DNA of 64,000 bases from Pseudomonas triticifolii. GTDB taxonomy: Bacteria; Pseudomonadota; Gammaproteobacteria; Pseudomonadales; Pseudomonadaceae. Below are positions 22,462 through 34,259 of the stretch, in pieces; position 1 is the first letter of the stretch, and the number at the start of each line of letters is the position of its first letter. The DNA lies in assembly GCF_014358015.1 (NCBI RefSeq), contig NZ_JACONV010000017.1, forward strand, positions 1 to 64,000, in the 5' to 3' direction. Below the pieces are notes generated by a model, which was given only the letters and a program-made list of their open reading frames with translations, was not told where the DNA came from and did not search any database. A program made the position numbers and the translations under genes.

Positions 22462-23303
22462 TCCGAAGCAGGCCGCAAGGCGTCCTGCGAAAAAAAGCGC
22501 CGGTGACTGGACACCGGCATCCGCGCCCGTATGGACGCCTGTTCTTCACTGTCACGCGTGGCCAGCAGCACGGTTTCACCCTGCGCGTGCTGAGCCAGGA
22601 CCCGCCCCCATGGATCGATAATGGCGGCGTGTCCGTAAGTTTCGCGGCGCCCTGGATGCACCCCGCCTTGCGCGGCGGCCAGCAGGTAGCACTGGGTTTC
22701 GATGGCCCGCGCCCGGAGCAGAACTTCCCAGTGCGCGGCCCCCGTCACAGCGGTAAACGCCGACGGCGCAGTGATCAGCTCGGCACCGGCTTCACGCAGC
22801 GCGGTGTACAGCTCCGGGAAGCGCAGGTCATAACAGACACTGAGTCCGAGCCTTCCAACCGGAGTGTCGGCCACCACGACGTTGTTTCCATGAGCATAGT
22901 CATCCGACTCCCGGTAGCGACCTCGACTGTCGGCAACGTCCACATCGAACAGGTGCAGCTTGTCGTACCTCGCTACCTGCTCGCCGTGCTCATCGACCAG
23001 CAACGAGCAGGCCGTGACCTTGCGCTCGGGCTGGCCATCGGGCGGGAGGGGAATGGTTCCGGCAACTATCCATAACCTGAGGTCACGGGCGGCCTGTTTC
23101 AACCACGGCAGGATCAATCCCTGACCAGAGGCTTCAGCGCGACCAATGTCAGCTGCGTCGCGACGGCCCATGGCGGCAAAGTTCTCGGGCAGCACAGCAA
23201 GCCGGGCACCGCCCTCAGCGGCCTGTTCCAGCAAGGCACGTGCGCGAGCCAGATTGCCCGCGATATCGCTCTGACTGACCATCTGAATCACGGCAAAAGA
23301 CAT
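22458..23303 (-). CDS. Carbon-nitrogen hydrolase (nitrilase superfamily)
   Basis: This cytoplasmic amidase of the nitrilase superfamily is close to the Nit1/Nit2 group that repairs deaminated glutathione; substrate is inferred only. The 281-residue protein starts [17 protein letters not shown]. It shows the Glu-Lys-Cys triad in [20 protein letters not shown] and [13 protein letters not shown] 14-residue upstream extension was rejected as unlike the family. It lies between yhdP (48-base gap) and tldD (overlap), an arrangement conserved in Pseudomonas. Confidence 0.9.
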   Translation of the reverse strand: MSFAVIQMVSQSDIAGNLARARALLEQAAEGGARLAVLPENFAAMGRRDAADIGRAEASGQGLILPWLKQAARDLRLWIVAGTIPLPPDGQPERKVTACSLLVDEHGEQVARYDKLHLFDVDVADSRGRYRESDDYAHGNNVVVADTPVGRLGLSVCYDLRFPELYTALREAGAELITAPSAFTAVTGAAHWEVLLRARAIETQCYLLAAAQGGVHPGRRETYGHAAIIDPWGRVLAQHAQGETVLLATRDSEEQASIRARMPVSSHRRFFSQDALRPASE

Positions 23304-23351
23304 GGCGACCCTTTTTTGAATGACATGGGCACCACTGTACTCCATGCCGCG

Positions 23352-26300
23352 CTATTGAGGCTTTTCAAAAGGCTTGTCGAAGGTGATCTTCGGTTCTTTC
23401 CACGGACCTTCGACCTTGTACTGCACACTGGCAAAGCGAGCGACCTTGTCGCCCAACAGCTTGTCCACCAGGAACAACGCACCGCCAATGGCTGGCGCGC
23501 CAACGATCAGCGCGGCAATCGGCAGGTTGTTGGTGACGGGGAGCGTGACCAGCAGCTTGGCATCGACACGGTCCTTGACCATGTCCAGCGTACCGTTGAG
23601 TTCAAGGTTACTCGATGGCCCTGTCAGTGTGATGGGGTTGCGGGTGACGTAAACGCCGTCACTGGCCACCAGCAGACCTTTGACCCGATCATAGCTGAGG
23701 CCCTTGCCGAGCAGGTCAGAGAAATCCAGACGCAGGCGACGGCCGATGGAGTTGAAGTTCAGCAAGCCGAACACACGCAGGGCCTGGGCACCGCCCTCGA
23801 CCTCGACGAACTGGCCGCTGCGCAACGTCGCGTCCAGGCTGCCAGTGTAACGTTTGAGCCCCACCCATGCCGGGGAACCAGGCCAGCGGCCGTCAAAATT
23901 CAGGTCGAAGCTTTCGCTGGTGACCGTCGGTGCAAACCCCCAGGCCTTGAGCACATCGCCCAGACTCTTGCCGCCCAGATGCCCTTTGAACCAGCTGCTG
24001 CTGGATCCGGGCGTCCCCTCCCACACACCTTCACCTTCCAGCAGAATGCCTTTGAGGCCAAGGCTGAGGTCAGTCATGCGCATGCCTGCAACGCTTGGAC
24101 GAGTCTTCAGCGCCCAGGCGCCCAGTAGCTGATCGCCCTGAAACAGCTGGGATATCTTGACGTCCAGTGCCGGAATCTTGCGGGGATCGATATCAGCCAG
24201 CGGGTCGGGCGCGTTCTCGACCACCGCTGCGTTTGGGTCGGCCGCAGGCAGACGCACGTACAGCATGTTGATGCCGATCGGCGCGGACTTGGCATCGGGC
24301 AACGTAGCAGTGCCCTTGGCCAGCGCGCTGTCCAGCGACAGTGACCAGGCGGCAGCGGCGCGTTGCAGTTGCACACGCACGTCGTCCAGTGTGGTGCCCA
24401 TCGCCGTCAGCTTGCCGATCTGCAGGTCGACGCTGTTGACCAGCTGTTTGGCGCTGCCGCCCGGGTCGCTGCCCGAGTAGCGCTCCGCGATAGCCTGCCA
24501 GGGCGCGACGTCCAGCTCCGTCAGGCTGCCGCGGACTCGCAGTCCCTTGGCGTCGGGCACAATAGCGCCGCCTTGGCCCAGAAACAGTTCGCCGCGTCCG
24601 TCAGCGATCTTTCCCGCTGGCGCTGCATAAGCCAGGTTGGCCAGGTCGCCGTACGCGGCTCCGAAACGTCTTTCAGCGCCTTTGAGCGTCATACGGAATT
24701 CGCTGGCGCGCTCCTGCTCCGCCGTCTTGCCAAACGGCGCAGGCAGATCAATCACCACACCCTTCAGGGGCGAGGTGATCAGCAGCGGGCTGTCTTTCTC
24801 GTCCAGCGTGAGTTGCAACTGAAACGGCATGTCGCCCGAGACCGGCAGCGGCTGCTTGACGTCGAGCCATTCGGTCAGACGCTTGAGGGTGATTTGCCCA
24901 TTGGCCATGATGCGCGTCACATTGGCGCCCGGCTTGCCCTCGGCGGCAATCTCTGCCGTGATCGGGCGGTCGAACGCCTGGGCACGAATACCTTTGCCAC
25001 TGAGCCCGCTGGCGCTGTCGAAGCGGAAATCACCTTTGAGTTGTGTGAGGTCCAAAACAGGATCGGCCAGTTTCAGGCGTGCATTCTCGGTGCTGAAATC
25101 CACCGCGATCTTGGGTTCGGTGCCTTTGGCCAGCGGAATATCCAGCTTGAGCTTGCCGCTGAGCGGCCCTTCAGCCTGCCACCCGGCGAACGTGCTGCCG
25201 GTGCCTATAGGTGCTTCCTGCAGAATCTTCATGCCATCGGCCAGCGTGCCGGAGAAGTTGCCGTCCACCAGAAGGTGACTGTCCTGCCCTGACGGCACGT
25301 GCGGAATATTGACGACGACGTTGCTGACCTGCGTATTGAGCAACTGCCCTTTGCTGGCCTTGACCCGCACACCACTGTTCTCGACGTAGACCTTGCCATC
25401 CACACCGGTCAGCGAAGGCCAGCCCGGCTGGAACGCGAGGGTTGCGTTATTCACGTCGAAAAACAGGCTGATCACCCGCGCCGTGTCGGGGGAATTCTTG
25501 TTCAGCGAACCCTGATACTGGAAAAAGCCCTGCTTGACCGCGCCGCTCACAACGGCCGTGCGCAGCCATTGGTCCAGGTCGGGACTCAGGACGGCTGGCA
25601 GGTATTTGCCGGTGTAGCGCCCATCGCCATCGACCATGCCGACGCGCAGGTCCATGTAGTCTTCCTGGTCGTGCTTGAGATGGATGCGAATCAGGAAATC
25701 GGCGGCGATCTTGCCTTCATCGCCCAATACCTTGATGTAAGGCGCGATCAACGTGAAGGCCCGATCGTCCAGTGTCCAGGTCAGGCGCGCATTGGCCTTC
25801 TGATAACGCCAGGGCTTGGCGAAGATCGGGTCCAGATGCAGCATGAAATCGTTGGTGTCCAGACGCAATTCGCCCTGTCCAAGGTCACCACTGATGGCCC
25901 CACTGACGTTCGCGGCAGCCGGAGCGCCGTGATAGGCGTTGAAGCCGACTTTGTCCAGATTGGCAGCAAAGCCAAAGCGCTTGTCGCCGGTCTCCTGCGG
26001 GCGATAGTCGAGCAATACGTTACGCAGCCCGCCCGTCACCTTGAGCCCGTCCACCACGGCCATGACCGGGTCAGGCAGCGGTGCCAGCGAGTCAATCAGG
26101 GGCGTTAGAGGCGTCAGGTCAAGGCGGTCGGCCTGCACGTGCCACAGCTCGCCGCTGTCAGCGGTCGCGGCGGTCTGCTTCAACTGCAGCCGACTTTCCC
26201 AGCGCGTGCTGCCAAGGCTCATCGCCAGCGAATCAAGCTTCACATCGAAGCCCTTTTCCGTGCGTTCGAACCAGGCATTCAGCGCCAGATCTTCAATGGT

Positions 26301-27167
26301 CGCTGGCTTGCGCTTGGCATACACACCCTTGAGCATCGGGGCATGAAGACGGGCGACCGCACTCTTCACCGAACCCTGCCCCCAGCTCAACCAGAATTCG
26401 CCGCCGGCCTGCAGCCTGGACAGCGTCCACTCCTGCGTCATGCTTTTGGGCAGCCACTTGGCCCAGTCGCTTTGCGGCAGGCTTGCGTAAACGTCGGCCT
26501 CGCCTTCCTTCCAGCGACTGGCCTCAATGCGCGACTGCACATTTACGGCCAGCGGCTGGCCATCGGGCAGGGTCAGCCGGGCGTCGAGGCGCTGGTGATA
26601 GCTGCCTGTCGCCAGGCTCAGGTTGACGTAGGTGAGGGTCAACGGGGACTCAGCGAAGGGCTGCAGGGTCACCTGGCTGTTGAGCAGTGACAGCTGCGAC
26701 ACCATTTGCATCTGCGTCAGCACTTGCTCCGGATTGAAGGCACTGTCCTGGCTGACAGGCAAACCTTGCGCCGCCCAGTGTCCGTCCTGATCCTGCTTGA
26801 GCACCACCTTGAGGCCATCGACCTCCAGATGCGCGAGCCGCACGTCCCGGGCCAGCAGGCTCTCCCACATATCGGGCACGACCCTGACGCTGTCCAGACG
26901 CAAGGCGCTGCTGCCCTCGCCCACCATCACATCGTGGGCCAGCACCACAGGCGTAAAGCCGCTCCAGCTGCCTTCGAGACTGCCGATGCTCAGTGGCATG
27001 TTCAACGCCGCGCTGGCTTTGGTCTCCACATCGACGCGGTACTCGGCCACCATCGGCGTGAGCTGCCGCCCGACGCTCACATAAAGTGCAGCGAGTACCA
27101 GAATCAGCGCGCAAAGACTCAGGCCCCAACGGGTCATCGCCGCAACCAGACGCGGAAGACGTTGCAT
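23352..27167 (-). CDS. yhdP: Giant AsmA-like protein YhdP
   Basis: YhdP is an inner-membrane-anchored, periplasm-spanning protein of the AsmA/VPS13-like group; in E. coli it takes part, with TamB and YdbH, in moving phospholipid to the outer membrane. The protein is about 1271 residues: one N-terminal helix (MTRWGLSLCALILVLAALYVSV) then a very long beta-rich region, with the conserved C-terminal AsmA-like domain (RFEGSL-type repeats, FGLLNFNSIGRRLRLDFSDL near 1170). I chose MQRLPRL because GGAGGG lies seven bases upstream; an ATG eight codons earlier is weaker. It follows rng in the mre-rng-yhdP-tldD direction. Confidence 0.92.
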   Translation of the reverse strand: MQRLPRLVAAMTRWGLSLCALILVLAALYVSVGRQLTPMVAEYRVDVETKASAALNMPLSIGSLEGSWSGFTPVVLAHDVMVGEGSSALRLDSVRVVPDMWESLLARDVRLAHLEVDGLKVVLKQDQDGHWAAQGLPVSQDSAFNPEQVLTQMQMVSQLSLLNSQVTLQPFAESPLTLTYVNLSLATGSYHQRLDARLTLPDGQPLAVNVQSRIEASRWKEGEADVYASLPQSDWAKWLPKSMTQEWTLSRLQAGGEFWLSWGQGSVKSAVARLHAPMLKGVYAKRKPATIEDLALNAWFERTEKGFDVKLDSLAMSLGSTRWESRLQLKQTAATADSGELWHVQADRLDLTPLTPLIDSLAPLPDPVMAVVDGLKVTGGLRNVLLDYRPQETGDKRFGFAANLDKVGFNAYHGAPAAANVSGAISGDLGQGELRLDTNDFMLHLDPIFAKPWRYQKANARLTWTLDDRAFTLIAPYIKVLGDEGKIAADFLIRIHLKHDQEDYMDLRVGMVDGDGRYTGKYLPAVLSPDLDQWLRTAVVSGAVKQGFFQYQGSLNKNSPDTARVISLFFDVNNATLAFQPGWPSLTGVDGKVYVENSGVRVKASKGQLLNTQVSNVVVNIPHVPSGQDSHLLVDGNFSGTLADGMKILQEAPIGTGSTFAGWQAEGPLSGKLKLDIPLAKGTEPKIAVDFSTENARLKLADPVLDLTQLKGDFRFDSASGLSGKGIRAQAFDRPITAEIAAEGKPGANVTRIMANGQITLKRLTEWLDVKQPLPVSGDMPFQLQLTLDEKDSPLLITSPLKGVVIDLPAPFGKTAEQERASEFRMTLKGAERRFGAAYGDLANLAYAAPAGKIADGRGELFLGQGGAIVPDAKGLRVRGSLTELDVAPWQAIAERYSGSDPGGSAKQLVNSVDLQIGKLTAMGTTLDDVRVQLQRAAAAWSLSLDSALAKGTATLPDAKSAPIGINMLYVRLPAADPNAAVVENAPDPLADIDPRKIPALDVKISQLFQGDQLLGAWALKTRPSVAGMRMTDLSLGLKGILLEGEGVWEGTPGSSSSWFKGHLGGKSLGDVLKAWGFAPTVTSESFDLNFDGRWPGSPAWVGLKRYTGSLDATLRSGQFVEVEGGAQALRVFGLLNFNSIGRRLRLDFSDLLGKGLSYDRVKGLLVASDGVYVTRNPITLTGPSSNLELNGTLDMVKDRVDAKLLVTLPVTNNLPIAALIVGAPAIGGALFLVDKLLGDKVARFASVQYKVEGPWKEPKITFDKPFEKPQ

Positions 27168-27344
27168 CAGCACGCCCTCCACGACAGGCATCGCCGTTCG
27201 GGGCGCTCGACATGAACATGATTCACGCAGGCGGGTCCGGTCAGGTACAGGTTTTGCTCATTCGCCACGCATCATTCTCGATATAAGGGTAGACCGGCAG
27301 AACCCCGTCGGGCGCTTGTTGCAAACAATGGAACGGTGACAATC

Positions 27345-28802
27345 TCAGAGCAGTACGACGTCGTATTGTTCCTGCGAGTACATGGTTTCTACCTGAAAAC
27401 GAATGGTGCGACCGATAAAGCTCTCAAGCTCAGCCACATTGCCCGATTCTTCGTCGAGCAGGCGGTCAACGACACGCTGGTTGGCCAACACGCGATAACC
27501 CACTGCCTGGTAGGCTCTGGCCTCACGCAGAATCTCACGGAAGATTTCGTAACAGATGGTTTCCGGGGTCTTCAACTTGCCGCGTCCCTGACAGCAATGA
27601 CAAGGCTCGCACAGCACCTGTTCCAGGCTTTCACGGGTGCGCTTGCGGGTCATCTGCACCAGCCCCAGCTCGGTGATGCCGATGATGTTGGTCTTGGCGT
27701 GATCGCGCTCCAGCTGCTTTTCCAGCGTGCGCAGCACCTGACGCTGATGCTCACCGTCTTCCATGTCGATGAAATCGATGATGATGATGCCGCCCAGGTT
27801 GCGCAGGCGCAGCTGGCGGGCGATGGCGGTGGCCGCTTCAAGGTTGGTCTTGAAGATGGTTTCTTCCAGATTACGATGCCCGACGAACGCCCCGGTGTTG
27901 ACGTCGATGGTACTCATCGCTTCAGCAGGATCGACCACCAGATAGCCGCCCGACTTGAGCGGCACCTTGCGCTCCAGGGCCTTCTGGATTTCGTCCTCGA
28001 CGCCGTACAGGTCGAAAATCGGCCGCTCGCCCGGGTAATGCTCAAGACGATCGGCGATCTCCGGCATCAGTTCGGCAACGAACTGCGTGGTTTTCTGGAA
28101 GGTCTCGCGTGAGTCGATACGGATCTTCTCGATGCGCGGGCTGACCAGATCGCGCAAGGTGCGCAAGGCCAGCCCCAGGTCTTCGTAGATGACCGTGGGC
28201 GGGCTGACGGTCTTGATCTGCTCGCCGATCTGATCCCAGAGCCTGCGCAGATAACGGATGTCCATGAGGATTTCGTCAGCGCCTGCACCTTCGGCGGCGG
28301 TGCGCAGGATGAAGCCACCCGACTCTTTGATGCCTTCCAGCGCCACACAATCGCTGACGACTTTCTTGAGGCGCTCACGCTCGGCCTCGTCCTCGATCTT
28401 CAGCGAGATACCAACATGCGCGGTGCGCGGCATGTAGACCAGATAACGGGACGGGATCGACAACTGCGTGGTGAGCCGCGCGCCCTTGCTGCCGATCGGG
28501 TCCTTGGTGACTTGTACGACCAGGCTCTGCCCGTCATGCACCAGCGAGGCAATGCTTTCGACAGCGGGACCTTCGCGCATGGAAATTTCCGACGCATGAA
28601 TGAAGGCAGCGCGGTCCAGACCAATGTCGATGAACGCGGCCTGCATGCCGGGCAGCACACGCACAACTTTGCCCTTGTAGATATTGCCCACGATGCCCCG
28701 ACGCTGGGTCCGCTCAACGTGGACCTCTTGCAGCACACCGTTTTCCACTAGCGCCACCCGCGACTCCATCGGGGTGATGTTGATCAGAATCTCTTCACTC
28801 AT
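27345..28802 (-). CDS. rng: Ribonuclease G
   Basis: RNase G is a single-strand endoribonuclease that matures the 5' end of 16S rRNA and decays some mRNAs. The 485-residue protein has an N-terminal S1 RNA-binding domain ([23 protein letters not shown], about 37-59), the catalytic metal-binding aspartates in [12 protein letters not shown] and [10 protein letters not shown], and the zinc-link cysteines in [11 protein letters not shown]. It lacks the long C-terminal scaffold of RNase E. Its start overlaps the maf stop by four bases. Confidence 0.96.
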   Translation of the reverse strand: MSEEILINITPMESRVALVENGVLQEVHVERTQRRGIVGNIYKGKVVRVLPGMQAAFIDIGLDRAAFIHASEISMREGPAVESIASLVHDGQSLVVQVTKDPIGSKGARLTTQLSIPSRYLVYMPRTAHVGISLKIEDEAERERLKKVVSDCVALEGIKESGGFILRTAAEGAGADEILMDIRYLRRLWDQIGEQIKTVSPPTVIYEDLGLALRTLRDLVSPRIEKIRIDSRETFQKTTQFVAELMPEIADRLEHYPGERPIFDLYGVEDEIQKALERKVPLKSGGYLVVDPAEAMSTIDVNTGAFVGHRNLEETIFKTNLEAATAIARQLRLRNLGGIIIIDFIDMEDGEHQRQVLRTLEKQLERDHAKTNIIGITELGLVQMTRKRTRESLEQVLCEPCHCCQGRGKLKTPETICYEIFREILREARAYQAVGYRVLANQRVVDRLLDEESGNVAELESFIGRTIRFQVETMYSQEQYDVVLL

Positions 28803-29401
28803 GGCTTGTTACCTTCCAGGTATTGCCAACAGGGTATGCCGAAACGACCCAGCAGTTCCGCGGTTTCGCACAGAGGTAGGCCAACTACTCCAGAATAGCT
28901 GCCTTGCAGGCTCTCGACGAAGATTGCCGCCAGGCCTTGAATGGCATAGCCACCGGCCTTGTCATGCGGCTCGCCGCTGGCCCAGTAGGCGCTGGCCTCA
29001 TGGGGCTGAATCGGGCGAAAGCGCACGCGACTGGTGACGACACAGGCTTCGCTGCGCTGATGGTCGATCAGGGCAATGGCGGTCATGACTTCATGCTCGG
29101 TTCCCGATAGCGCGGCCAGCATGCCCAGGGCATCGGCCTCATCCACAGGTTTGCCAAGAATCCGGCTGCCTTGCACCACCGCGGTGTCGGCGCCCATCAC
29201 GCACGCCTGCCGGTCGCCGGCCAGCAGCGCCAGACCCGCCCGCGCCTTACCCAGCGCCAGACGCTCGACGTAGGCAGACGGTGTTTCCGAATCGAAAGGG
29301 GTTTCGTCGATCTGCGCAGTCAGCACCGTGAAAGGCACACCGATCTGGGTGAGCAGTTCGCGACGGCGCGGTGAGCCGGAAGCCAGATAGAGCGAGGGCA
29401 T
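28799..29401 (-). CDS. maf: Maf-family nucleotide pyrophosphatase
   Basis: Maf proteins hydrolyse nucleoside triphosphates to monophosphates, thereby removing modified or excess nucleotides; the YhdE subgroup prefers dTTP and UTP. The 200-residue protein starts [17 protein letters not shown], has the catalytic [16 protein letters not shown] near 70 and the [13 protein letters not shown] loop near 148. It sits between mreD (65-base gap) and rng (overlap), the classic mre-maf-rng order, which supports the YhdE-type assignment. Confidence 0.93.
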   Translation of the reverse strand: MPSLYLASGSPRRRELLTQIGVPFTVLTAQIDETPFDSETPSAYVERLALGKARAGLALLAGDRQACVMGADTAVVQGSRILGKPVDEADALGMLAALSGTEHEVMTAIALIDHQRSEACVVTSRVRFRPIQPHEASAYWASGEPHDKAGGYAIQGLAAIFVESLQGSYSGVVGLPLCETAELLGRFGIPCWQYLEGNKP

Positions 29402-29466
29402 GAGGAACTCTCCGTGTCGGTGACAATGAACACGGCGCCACGCAGGCCGCTGTGTTCACGTTGCGC

Positions 29467-29958
29467 TTAATTGATCTTCAAACGCTTGCGCAATCCACGT
29501 AAGCCATAGCTGACCCAAGGCCACAGCAAGGCGCTGACCAATGCGGGCAAGACAAGCGCCAGGGTTGGCTGACGGTTACCGGTCAAGGCACTGAGCCACA
29601 GTTGGGCGAGCTGCGCCAGACCGAACACCACCAGCAGAACAAGACACTGTTGCCACATCGGGAACATGCGCAGGCGCTGCTGCAACGACATGACCAGAAA
29701 CGTGATCAGGCTGAGAATGAGCGCGTTCTGACCCAGCAACGTGCCATACAACACGTCCTCCGCAAGCCCCAGCAGCCACGCAGTGGTCATGCCGTACTTG
29801 TGCGGCAGGGCCAGCACCCAGAAGGTCAGCAGCAAGGCCAGCCAAAGAGGCCGGAAAATCTCCATGAACTGCGGCAGCGGCGAAACACTCAGCAAAAGAC
29901 CAATTGCGAAGGTAAGCCAGACGACCCAGCCATTGCGTCCGGAAACATGACTAACCAT
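29467..29958 (-). CDS. mreD: Rod-shape determining protein MreD
   Basis: MreD is an integral inner-membrane protein of the elongasome that links MreC to peptidoglycan synthesis. The 163-residue protein starts MVSHVSGRNGWVVWLTFAIG and has about five hydrophobic helices with the family pattern LLGLAEDVLYGTLLGQNALIL near 65. Longer frames upstream are arginine-rich shadows of mreC and were rejected. It overlaps the end of mreC by eight bases. Confidence 0.93.
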   Translation of the reverse strand: MVSHVSGRNGWVVWLTFAIGLLLSVSPLPQFMEIFRPLWLALLLTFWVLALPHKYGMTTAWLLGLAEDVLYGTLLGQNALILSLITFLVMSLQQRLRMFPMWQQCLVLLVVFGLAQLAQLWLSALTGNRQPTLALVLPALVSALLWPWVSYGLRGLRKRLKIN

Positions 29959-31069
29959 CGATACGCTCCCGAGAGCTGGAAGGTGAAGAAGCCGGGGGCT
30001 GGGAGGCAGCAGGCCGCGAGGCCGGTCTTGACGCGGGCGTTGACGGTGCTGCAGCCGGTGCCTGGCTTGCGCCCTGCCCCGCCGCACGGTGCGTAGTGGT
30101 GCTGGTCGGGAACACCGGCACGACCGGCTGCGACCACATCGGGAACGCAGGGGCTGGCGGCGGCAGGGTCGGCACCGTAGCGGGCTCAAGCCCCTTGTCG
30201 ATGGATTCCTGCGCCAGGGCGGCATCGGCGGCACGCTCTTCAGGCGAGCGGCCGTCGGAGAACACCAGCAGCAGGTAGCGGCTGCGGTTCAGGGCGGCCG
30301 TCGGCACGGCGCGCACAATGGCGAACGGCTGACCGGAGTCATGGATGACTTCTTTCACGGTCGCCACGGGATAACCCGCAGGGAAGCGTTGCCCCAGGCC
30401 AGAGCTGACCAGCAGGTCGCCCTCCTTGATGTCCGCCGTGTCGGCGACGTGACGCAATTCAAGGCGTTCCGGGTTCCCGGTGCCGCTGGCAATGGCGCGC
30501 AGGCCGTTACGGTTGACCTGAACCGGAATGCTGTGGGTCGTGTCGGTCAGCAGCAGCACACGCGAGGTATAAGGCATGAGCTCGACCACCTGCCCCATCA
30601 GACCCCGTGCGTCGAGCACTGGCTGACCGAGCACCACGCCGTCACGCTCACCCTTGTTGATGATGATGCGATGGGTGAAGGGATTGGGATCCATGCCGAT
30701 CAGCTCGGCAACTTCGACTTTCTCGTTGACCAGCGCCGAGGAGTTCAACAACTCGCGCAGGCGAACGTTCTGCTCGGTCAGTGCCGCCAGCTTTTGCAGG
30801 CGACCCTGAAGCAGCAGCGCTTCGGTCTTGAGTTTTTCGTTTTCGGCGATCAGCTCGGTACGGCTGCCAAACTGGCTCGCAACGCCCTGAAACATGCGCT
30901 GCGGCAAATCGACGATCCAGTAGGATTGCATCAAGACCAGTGACATCTGGCTGCGCACGGGCTTGAGGATTGTGAAGCGTGCGTCGACCACCATCAACGC
31001 CACAGACAACACAGCCAGTACCAGCAGACGAACGCCCAATGACGGGCCTTTTGCGAAAAGCGGTTTAAT
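29951..31069 (-). CDS. mreC: Rod-shape determining protein MreC, probable ATT start
   Basis: MreC is a bitopic protein whose periplasmic domain scaffolds the elongasome. It has a short basic cytoplasmic start, one helix (LLVLAVLSVALMVVDARF), a coiled coil (ENEKLKTEALLLQGRLQKLAALTEQNVRLRELL region) and two beta-barrel lobes. The tail is Pro/Ala/Ser-rich and low complexity (last 70 residues). The only standard start is a TTG at 31039. An ATT at 31069 has a strong GGAGGAG six bases upstream and restores the basic sequence KPLFAKGPS before the helix. I therefore annotate the ATT start (372 residues). Confidence 0.9.
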   Translation of the reverse strand: MKPLFAKGPSLGVRLLVLAVLSVALMVVDARFTILKPVRSQMSLVLMQSYWIVDLPQRMFQGVASQFGSRTELIAENEKLKTEALLLQGRLQKLAALTEQNVRLRELLNSSALVNEKVEVAELIGMDPNPFTHRIIINKGERDGVVLGQPVLDARGLMGQVVELMPYTSRVLLLTDTTHSIPVQVNRNGLRAIASGTGNPERLELRHVADTADIKEGDLLVSSGLGQRFPAGYPVATVKEVIHDSGQPFAIVRAVPTAALNRSRYLLLVFSDGRSPEERAADAALAQESIDKGLEPATVPTLPPPAPAFPMWSQPVVPVFPTSTTTHRAAGQGASQAPAAAPSTPASRPASRPAASQPPASSPSSSRERIDG

Positions 31070-31251
31070 AGGCCGCTCCTCCGGGGCATGCGATCAACGG
31101 ATCGAGCTTCAATTGGCAGATATTCATGCGGTATGGAACCGGCCTGGACAGATGAAAGAAATAGGCACCCTGATTTGACATCAGCCTAACGCATACAGGC
31201 AGCACAAGCGCCACCTGTAAACAAAAGGCTCATGTCAGGCACCCCGGCGAA

Positions 31252-32301
<1,050 letters not shown>

Positions 32302-32365
32302 CTAGGGAACGCGTGGGTAAAAAAGTGCGGCAAACTCTAACAACGACAGGGATTTTGGGCAAGGA

Positions 32366-32384
32366 GCCAATATGTTAAATTGGC
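32366..32384. promoter_or_regulatory. Inverted repeat in the mreB-gatC divergent gap
   Basis: GCCAAT and ATTGGC are separated by seven AT-rich bases. The palindrome lies 77 bases upstream of mreB and 112 upstream of gatC and could be an operator. No known regulator is recognised. Confidence 0.3.
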
Positions 32385-32495
32385 GCTTTTATGACCACGA
32401 CCCTCGACGTTAGCGGCTTGAGACCGCAGAAACACGATAGTGTTCCGCATTCTGCTATAAAGCAAACCTGCTCGTATTCCACTGGAGATACCCCC

Positions 32496-32783
32496 ATGGC
32501 GCTTGAACGCTCCGACGTGGAAAAGATCGCTCATCTGGCCCGACTGGGTCTTAATGACGCCGATATCCCACGTACCACCGAAGCCCTCAACAGTATTTTA
32601 GGGCTGGTCGATCAGATGCAGGCGGTCGACACGACCGGCATCGAACCCCTCGCCCACCCGCTGGAAGCCTCTCAGCGCCTGCGCGAAGACGCCGTTACCG
32701 AGCGAAATCGTCGCGAGACTTACCAAGCCATCGCACCAGCCGTCCAGGACGGACTTTATCTGGTTCCGAAAGTCATCGAGTAA
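32496..32783 (+). CDS. gatC: Asp-tRNA(Asn)/Glu-tRNA(Gln) amidotransferase subunit C
   Basis: GatC stabilises GatA in the amidotransferase that converts Glu-tRNA(Gln) or Asp-tRNA(Asn) to the correct amide form. The 95-residue protein starts [20 protein letters not shown] and has [21 protein letters not shown] and [13 protein letters not shown]. An in-frame region upstream of the ATG was rejected; the ATG has GGAG about eight bases before it. It is the first gene of gatCAB. Confidence 0.95.
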   Translation: MALERSDVEKIAHLARLGLNDADIPRTTEALNSILGLVDQMQAVDTTGIEPLAHPLEASQRLREDAVTERNRRETYQAIAPAVQDGLYLVPKVIE

Positions 32784-32797
32784 GGGAAAGAGCCTGC

Positions 32798-34249
32798 ATG
32801 CATCAAATGACTCTGGCCGAGATCGCCCGCGGACTCGCCGAAAAGAAGTTTTCCTCTGAAGAACTGACCCGTGTCCTGCTGGCGCGCATCGCGCAGCTCG
32901 ACCCTCAGCTCAACAGTTTCATCAGCCTGACCGAAGACCTGGCCATCACCCAGGCCCAGGCCGCAGACGCACGCCGTGCTGCCGGTGAGAATGGCGCCCT
33001 GCTCGGCGCGCCTCTGGCTCACAAGGACCTGTTCTGCACCCAGGGCATCCGCACCAGTTGCGGCTCGCTGATGCTCGACAATTTCAAGGCACCGTACGAT
33101 GCCACCGTGGTTTCCCGACTGGCCTCGGCCGGTACGGTGACGCTGGGCAAGACCAACATGGACGAATTCGCCATGGGTTCGGCCAACGAGTCGAGCCACT
33201 ACGGCGCAGTCAAAAACCCGTGGAACCTTGAGTGCGTTCCCGGCGGCTCATCCGGTGGTTCGGCGGCGGCCGTTGCGGCACGCCTGCTGCCTGCCGCGAC
33301 TGGCACCGACACCGGCGGCTCGATCCGCCAGCCTGCAGCATTGACCAACCTGACCGGCCTCAAGCCGACTTATGGTCGTGTGTCGCGCTGGGGCATGATC
33401 GCCTACGCGTCCAGCCTTGATCAGGCCGGCCCGATGGCCCGCACTGCAGAAGACTGCGCCCTGCTGCTACAAGGCATGGCCGGTTTCGACGCACAGGACT
33501 CCACCAGCATCGATGAGCCCGTCCCGGATTACTCGGCGACCCTCAACGCATCGCTCAAAGGCCTGCGTATCGGCTTGCCGAAAGAGTATTTCAGTGCAGG
33601 CCTGGACCCACGCATCGCGCAGTTGGTCCACGACAGCGTCAAGGAGCTGGAAAAACTCGGCGCCATCGTCAAGGAAATCAGCCTGCCGAACCTGCAGCAC
33701 GGTATCCCGGCCTATTACGTCATCGCACCGGCAGAGGCGTCTTCCAACCTGTCGCGCTTCGACGGCGTGCGGTTCGGCTATCGCTGCGAAAACCCCAAGG
33801 ATCTGACCGACCTGTACAAGCGCTCGCGCGCCGAAGGCTTTGGCCCGGAAGTGCAGCGTCGCATCATGGTTGGCGCTTATGCGCTGTCGGCCGGCTATTA
33901 CGACGCCTATTACCTGCAGGCGCAGAAAATCCGTCGCCTGATCAAGAATGACTTCATGAATGCGTTCGCCGAAGTCGACGTGATCCTCGGCCCGACCACG
34001 CCTAACCCGGCCTGGAAAATCGGTGCCAAGACCAACGACCCGATTGCCGAGTACCTGGAAGACTTCTACACCATTACCGCCAACCTGGCGGGCCTGCCGG
34101 GCCTGTCGATGCCTGCAGGCTTCGTCGAAGGTCTGCCGGTGGGCGTGCAATTGCTCGCACCGTATTTCCAGGAAGGCCGTCTGCTCAACGTCGCGCACCA
34201 GTATCAGCAGGTCACCGACTGGCACACTCGCGCACCTGAAGGCTTCTGA
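32798..34249 (+). CDS. gatA: Asp-tRNA(Asn)/Glu-tRNA(Gln) amidotransferase subunit A
   Basis: GatA is the glutaminase subunit that frees ammonia for the GatB kinase/amidase. The 483-residue amidase-signature protein has the Lys-cisSer-Ser triad: Lys76 in APLAHKDLF and the serines in [13 protein letters not shown] and [12 protein letters not shown] near 150-178. It lies 14 bases after gatC and 10 before gatB. Confidence 0.97.
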   Translation: MHQMTLAEIARGLAEKKFSSEELTRVLLARIAQLDPQLNSFISLTEDLAITQAQAADARRAAGENGALLGAPLAHKDLFCTQGIRTSCGSLMLDNFKAPYDATVVSRLASAGTVTLGKTNMDEFAMGSANESSHYGAVKNPWNLECVPGGSSGGSAAAVAARLLPAATGTDTGGSIRQPAALTNLTGLKPTYGRVSRWGMIAYASSLDQAGPMARTAEDCALLLQGMAGFDAQDSTSIDEPVPDYSATLNASLKGLRIGLPKEYFSAGLDPRIAQLVHDSVKELEKLGAIVKEISLPNLQHGIPAYYVIAPAEASSNLSRFDGVRFGYRCENPKDLTDLYKRSRAEGFGPEVQRRIMVGAYALSAGYYDAYYLQAQKIRRLIKNDFMNAFAEVDVILGPTTPNPAWKIGAKTNDPIAEYLEDFYTITANLAGLPGLSMPAGFVEGLPVGVQLLAPYFQEGRLLNVAHQYQQVTDWHTRAPEGF

Positions 34250-34259
34250 GGAGAAACAC

